Assembly: GCA_018399255.1 (NCBI GenBank)
Contig: JAGYPA010000012.1
Coordinates: 22,832 to 86,831 of the forward strand
Source of the DNA: Spirochaetales bacterium
Lineage (GTDB): Bacteria; Spirochaetota; Spirochaetia; JABMQR01
Reading direction: 5' to 3'
Length of the DNA: 64,000 bases
Positions 60,601-64,000 of the stretch are shown piece by piece. A model generated the notes under the pieces. It had not been told where the DNA came from, searched no databases, and saw nothing but the letters and a program-made list of their open reading frames with translations. Within the stretch, counting starts at the first letter, position 1. Every line of letters starts with the position of its first letter. A program made the position numbers and the translations under genes.

Positions 60601-63600
60601 CAATCTACAGCACGGAACGTCCGACAATTACCGCTGCCTCCCCTGCTGCAGAGATTCTGCGCCAGAGAAAGAACGAAGCGATTGCCTTCTCCCTTGCTGC
60701 TGACAGCTTGAACGGAACCCCGACAGTATCCTGGAAAGTGCTGTCAAATGGTACGGAGATCGCATCGGAATCCGGTACCGGCAGCTTTACTTATGCATGG
60801 GAAAATACCGGTGTATACACTGTATCGGCAACAGCGGTAGATGATATGGGCCTCTCACGTTCAAAGAGCTGGTCAGTCAGCATTATCGATCCTCAGCTGG
60901 CCATCACCTATCCGGAAACGGGGAAAAAATACGGCGATAAATCATTTGAAAAACCCGCTGTTTCCAGCCAGAATGTTTCCTCGGTACAATTTTTCCTGGA
61001 TGGAGAAACAGAGCCGAAGCCTGCCAATTACGACTGGAGCTCTTTATCAGCTGGAGACCATACGCTGAAAGCAGCCGGTAATTACACCATCGCTGTCGCT
61101 GCATCCGGATCAGCGACAATGCGCCTTACCAGTGAAGAGGTTAATTTCACCATATCCGAACTTCTGCCCCCTGCTATTACCCTGACGGGAATCAGAAACA
61201 ATGACCGCCTGCTGGCCGACACTGACTATACAATATCGGCCGAAGTTACCAGTCCCGAGGGAACCGACATAAAGGGAATAACCTGGACTGCAGATGGTAC
61301 CGAATTCGGTACAGGGAACAATGCGGAATTCAATTCGGGAGCTGCACGGGGAACAAGAACGATAAAAATTACTGCTGTCGATGATTTTGATCTGGTATCA
61401 ACAGTTACTATTAGCGTCAAGGTAATTGATCCCTCACTGCAGATCATACTGCCGGAAGTCAATGGCACAACCGGCATTTACCCGGCAGAAACTCCGGTAA
61501 CCCTGCTCTACACTGGTCAGGATATCGAAGAAGTTGAGTGGTCGTTTGCCGGAACACGCTATCAATCCAACATGTTCCGCTTCCCGGAAGGATCCTTTAC
61601 CATGTCAGCTTTCGGCTCGATCAATGCCAGACTGGAAGACGGGATTTTGGGAACCCACACCGTTGAGGCTGGTAATCCTACCAGGATTACCGCTTATACA
61701 CAGCCGACAGCTTCCGTACCGACAGTTTCCCCCGGACAGTCACTTTTAGGCACAACCGTGACAGGAACCAGTACTTTTACCGGAAATCCGGATGCGGCAG
61801 CCTCTGCTGACTGGCTGCTGGACGGAGTAATGATAGCATCAGAAAAACCGTCCGGTGAGGACGGGGCTGTCAACGTTGAAATACCTTCACCGGCTATTGG
61901 TCAGCATACCCTTCAGCTGCGAATAACAGATATTTTCGGAAGGGTAAGCTCGGAACAAACCACATTTTCCGTATTTCAGCCGCTTGAAGCTGCTATTGAA
62001 TCACCCCGAAATGGAGACAGTTTCGGTCCAGATGCTTCAGTAGCCTTACGCGCGAAGCTGCTTAATGAAAACAATAGAAACCTTATCGACCGCCTCTTCT
62101 GGACACTTGATGGAAAGGAGATTTCTGGAAGCGACTTCTTCTCCGGCGTTATTCCCGCCCCGCGTCCGGGTGAGCATGTTCTCTCCTTCGGGGCAGATGA
62201 CGTATTCGGGGAAACAACCTCCGTCGACATAATCTTCTCTGTGCAGAGTGATCTGCTGCTTTCCCTGCTCTACCCGAAAAACAATATTACCGTAATGGAA
62301 GGATCGACCCAGACTTTCCGGGTTTCAGCCCAGGCATTGAGCAGTGATGTGGCGATCAGTGAGCTTGCAGAAAACATTACCTGGTATATTGACGATACAG
62401 AAGCGGGCACTGGAACCAGCCTTACTTTCAGCAGCTATGCGCCCGGCACCTACGAACTGCAAGCCAGATATGATGTAGGGGAAGTATCACGGGAAACCCG
62501 CAGCGTCAATGTAACCGTGGAAGAAATCAGGCCTCCGGAAATTATCCAGCCTGATCTGTCGCAAACCGTTTACTACACTGTCGGGCAGAGTGTTCCTTTA
62601 AAATCAGCGGGATACGATACCGCAGCCTATACCTGGATTCTTGACGGCACTGTCATCGGAAAGGGGCGAAATCTCAGTTTTTCCCCCAATGGAATGGTCG
62701 GCGCCTATCCGCTCGAGCTCCAGATGGATTACCAGGGAGTTTCAAAATCCGTCAGCACTATCATGCAGCTGCAGGTGAATACTCCCCCGGAAGTGACCAT
62801 AATTACCCCTCCTGTTCAATATATGGGAGATACCCTTGAATGGATTCTCTCCGCAATTGACCTGGAAGACGGTACCCTTTCCCCACAGCTCTACCTGGAC
62901 GGAACACCGTTGGCTTTGGATGCTTCGATTGTTTTAGCCGAGGATGATCTTGGACAGCACGAGCTTCGGGCTTCAGTCGTTGATTCCATGGGTTCAGCGG
63001 CACAGCAGCGACAGACCTTTACCGTCAAGCGCGGTATCGAGGGATTAGAAATCATCTCGCCTCTGCCGTCAAAGAGCTATGTGTCGGGCAAGCCCCTTGT
63101 CCTGCACGCCAGAATACTCGGCGATGTGGAAACTGCAGCCGGGGAAGAACTTACCTGGCAGGTGCAGTATCTCGATGCCGTTAACGGCGACTCAACCGCT
63201 GGTGAGAATATTACAGGAGAGAAAACCGAGTTTACCCCGAGAGCTCCCGGATCGGTCAGGCTGGAAGCTTCCTATACGCATGCCGAAACGGGTCAGACCT
63301 ACACAGCAGCCGCGGTAGTTACCGTGGATCCGGAACCGGTGACGATGTCGCTCTACTGGCCGCACGGGGAGCTGGTTGCCGAAGGCACTCAGCTGAAACC
63401 TGAGATTCTCGGGCTCAGTGAGGAAAGAATGACGGCCGGCACTATTGAATGGCTTCTGGATGGACAACAGCGGGTTCTCAGCAGTCTTGCAGCTCCGGCT
63501 ATCGGCGGCGAACACTCGCTTGCCGTCCGGTTCATTGAAGATGGTGCGGTTACAGCCCGGGATCAGATACTGTTCAATGTTAATGAACGGCCGAAAGTGA

Positions 63601-64000
63601 CGATTCTCTCCCCGGCGAAAGGATCCTACCACGAAGAGGGTAATCCGATTATCTTTACCGCCCAGACGAGCGATGATCAGCCGGCATCCGGCACTATCGA
63701 ATGGATCGGATCCGGCGAATCTGGCAATCAGATTCTGGGCACCGGCGCTTCCATAGCTCTGCAGGATCTGCCGGCCGACAGCTACTCAGTCAGGGCCGTA
63801 GCCACTGATCAGTTCGGTTTACAGAACAATGCAGCTTCTCCAGAGGGAACCGATGTTACCGGCTTTACCGTAATAAAACCGGTAAAAGTGGAGAATATCT
63901 CTGTCAACAACAACATCGGGACCTATCTGCTCACCTCAGGGAGCCCGATACCGCTTAACGCAGCAGTTTCAGGAGGGGTTGCCCCCTCTGTCCAGTGGCG
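57675..64000 (+). CDS. Giant Ig/PKD-like repeat surface protein, 5' part (open to right edge)
   Basis: The frame from ATG 57675 is open for 2,108 codons to the window end. It is missing from the ORF track because no stop is inside the window. A signal peptide (KKLAVTFFAAVFVLISLVPAEGA) is followed by an unknown ~230-residue N-terminal domain. About eighteen Ig-like/PKD-like modules of ~90-100 residues follow. Each carries a core Trp strand such as RWYVDG, ADWLLDG, LFWTLDG, TWILDG or IEWLLDG. The modules are diverged, with no long identical repeats. GGGGG is a plausible SD. It is probably an extended surface or periplasmic adhesin/scaffold. The C-terminal anchor is unseen. Confidence 0.85.
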   Translation, partial: MLLRSTLKKLAVTFFAAVFVLISLVPAEGALRSVRTRALDTPDIVIKPYANMSFGTLLTQSILRATIINGDAATHLKIVLSINIDTEGDEITDWDGGMDIIMERALDAGARLTIDNAEIFSNFLAFQEDYDFDFENAAFGEEGSSYPGGLADAFDFSSGGNIDADTFLSITLPEGEYEMTIKVFDVDADSVNPKGEETVTFKVVDIGNITNLSTPTVQDPEVTWFLPQVPIYTFSSYTTTSTVTITGKDVNYSKTITHAVPDGTGLKGYPGGTDSGNAVLDLSTSDLNFRMGESYFLKVAFRDWNGALINEQEQGFTFSPSAPVYYSPAGGTQVDELQPTFEWAFDAYDPWVDTYTLIIKNNTTNQTTTIPGITDDSYTLDAPLAFGSSYAWHVVPYYTSDGAAFYVTPPSTASFSTIAHTAPEVTLSEPAAGNRLLAGESYDFSVSFETFNDASVADSDIVWLIGGSTYTGESITYTPSGRYPNDSLEVSCTVTDSAGGTATAAANVTVLAPEAAVAGGNLTRFANEEASFALDNARTRDADSFAWTVTDPDGDTETDSGSSINVSFAKLGTYTVTVAAVTEDDYGNETEVSGNTVSIEVSSQGAPIAAFESPRSQGLLMVDETVPFTVSIAGPNAIAKTVWSINGEETEYDGAREEISFTPDASYLQSGQTGTVTVTCQVEDEFGDSSVLVSRNFLVIEPGVSFISVSEDSSWSLGTPLNGSLKADFAQSTRWYVDGNLQPRGSSYNFSTPGEHTLKAEASWLAVNSSGGESTHEESTEFSIYVKDSVPPTLAITSPDNIASLSFITSVDYNFVGEVVSDSQITRRWWTFGSSSEQETDESGLVTHQFAPGTTGSVKAVFYAQNTDDVTGKKEVNLTVLDPTVTVQWPSQTIYAAAAAVPVFGTASAGTLYWSIEGNTSDGDSISQEYRNSIWDRKFVKPGTYTIAPLVKISAASPSGGTEEYTRDNDDSFEVTIYSTERPTITAASPAAEILRQRKNEAIAFSLAADSLNGTPTVSWKVLSNGTEIASESGTGSFTYAWENTGVYTVSATAVDDMGLSRSKSWSVSIIDPQLAITYPETGKKYGDKSFEKPAVSSQNVSSVQFFLDGETEPKPANYDWSSLSAGDHTLKAAGNYTIAVAASGSATMRLTSEEVNFTISELLPPAITLTGIRNNDRLLADTDYTISAEVTSPEGTDIKGITWTADGTEFGTGNNAEFNSGAARGTRTIKITAVDDFDLVSTVTISVKVIDPSLQIILPEVNGTTGIYPAETPVTLLYTGQDIEEVEWSFAGTRYQSNMFRFPEGSFTMSAFGSINARLEDGILGTHTVEAGNPTRITAYTQPTASVPTVSPGQSLLGTTVTGTSTFTGNPDAAASADWLLDGVMIASEKPSGEDGAVNVEIPSPAIGQHTLQLRITDIFGRVSSEQTTFSVFQPLEAAIESPRNGDSFGPDASVALRAKLLNENNRNLIDRLFWTLDGKEISGSDFFSGVIPAPRPGEHVLSFGADDVFGETTSVDIIFSVQSDLLLSLLYPKNNITVMEGSTQTFRVSAQALSSDVAISELAENITWYIDDTEAGTGTSLTFSSYAPGTYELQARYDVGEVSRETRSVNVTVEEIRPPEIIQPDLSQTVYYTVGQSVPLKSAGYDTAAYTWILDGTVIGKGRNLSFSPNGMVGAYPLELQMDYQGVSKSVSTIMQLQVNTPPEVTIITPPVQYMGDTLEWILSAIDLEDGTLSPQLYLDGTPLALDASIVLAEDDLGQHELRASVVDSMGSAAQQRQTFTVKRGIEGLEIISPLPSKSYVSGKPLVLHARILGDVETAAGEELTWQVQYLDAVNGDSTAGENITGEKTEFTPRAPGSVRLEASYTHAETGQTYTAAAVVTVDPEPVTMSLYWPHGELVAEGTQLKPEILGLSEERMTAGTIEWLLDGQQRVLSSLAAPAIGGEHSLAVRFIEDGAVTARDQILFNVNERPKVTILSPAKGSYHEEGNPIIFTAQTSDDQPASGTIEWIGSGESGNQILGTGASIALQDLPADSYSVRAVATDQFGLQNNAASPEGTDVTGFTVIKPVKVENISVNNNIGTYLLTSGSPIPLNAAVSGGVAPSVQW

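Overview
This is a bacterial chromosome segment that most resembles a free-living or anaerobic spirochaete. The pointers are an archaeal-type class I lysyl-tRNA synthetase (typical of spirochaetes among bacteria), a trimeric-type NADH-linked [FeFe] hydrogenase with a divergent Rex regulator, many lipobox proteins, and spirochaete-like hypothetical proteins. The genus cannot be fixed from sequence reading alone. I see no rRNA, tRNA, CRISPR array, transposase or prophage. This is chromosomal backbone with some accessory surface and regulatory loci.

Layout. 1-1030: 5' part of a LacI-type repressor with a likely autoregulatory operator, and a divergent flavodoxin-like gene. 1033-9446 (minus strand): a housekeeping run transcribed mnmE, mnmG, rsmG, uppP, ftsK, class IV aminotransferase, covering tRNA wobble modification, 16S rRNA methylation, lipid carrier recycling and chromosome translocation. 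9616-11224: endonuclease IV and a glycerophosphodiesterase. 11235-16160 (minus): a LuxR-type regulator, peptidase T and two envelope proteins in one tightly packed unit. 16389-21058: envelope and hypothetical genes. 21055-24186: a CPA2-type cation antiporter behind a PTS IIA-like gene, then galU. 24215-27360: a glycosyltransferase and a beta-propeller lipoprotein. 27415-29878: a damaged ferredoxin gene, a Crp/Fnr regulator and PIN-PhoH. 30050-36044: the hydrogenase operon and rex. 36062-48620: mostly single genes, namely a sulfotransferase, lipase, nuclease-like lipoprotein, RidA, an MFS-HEAT fusion, ClpP, Era, LysRS-I, an iron-sulfur aldo/keto reductase and a radical SAM/SPASM enzyme. 48780-53206: a membrane-anchored LuxR regulator followed by an alpha/beta hydrolase lipoprotein, a PLDc_N mini-protein and an ABC exporter pair. 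53272-57418: an HD protein with a G-rich hexamer repeat, a DUF445 protein and an RND/MMPL exporter. 57675-64000: the 5' part of a giant Ig/PKD-like repeat protein, open to the window edge with more than 2,100 codons and absent from the supplied ORF track.

The most unusual signals are these. (i) A recurring arrangement in which a good -10 box lies 6 to 9 nt before an ATG with no Shine-Dalgarno, which predicts leaderless mRNAs for several genes including lysS and mnmE. (ii) The membrane LuxR / hydrolase / PLDc_N / ABC locus with a perfect palindrome and a 10-bp tandem repeat in its promoter. (iii) A 15-bp tandem repeat read in two frames where the LuxR regulator and pepT overlap. (iv) A (GGGGAT)n tract with strong G-quadruplex potential inside an HD-domain gene. 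(v) A ferredoxin gene broken at both ends beside its presumed regulator. (vi) A 9-codon upstream ORF coupled to the exporter gene. All functional statements are inferred from translated motifs and context. No database search was run.
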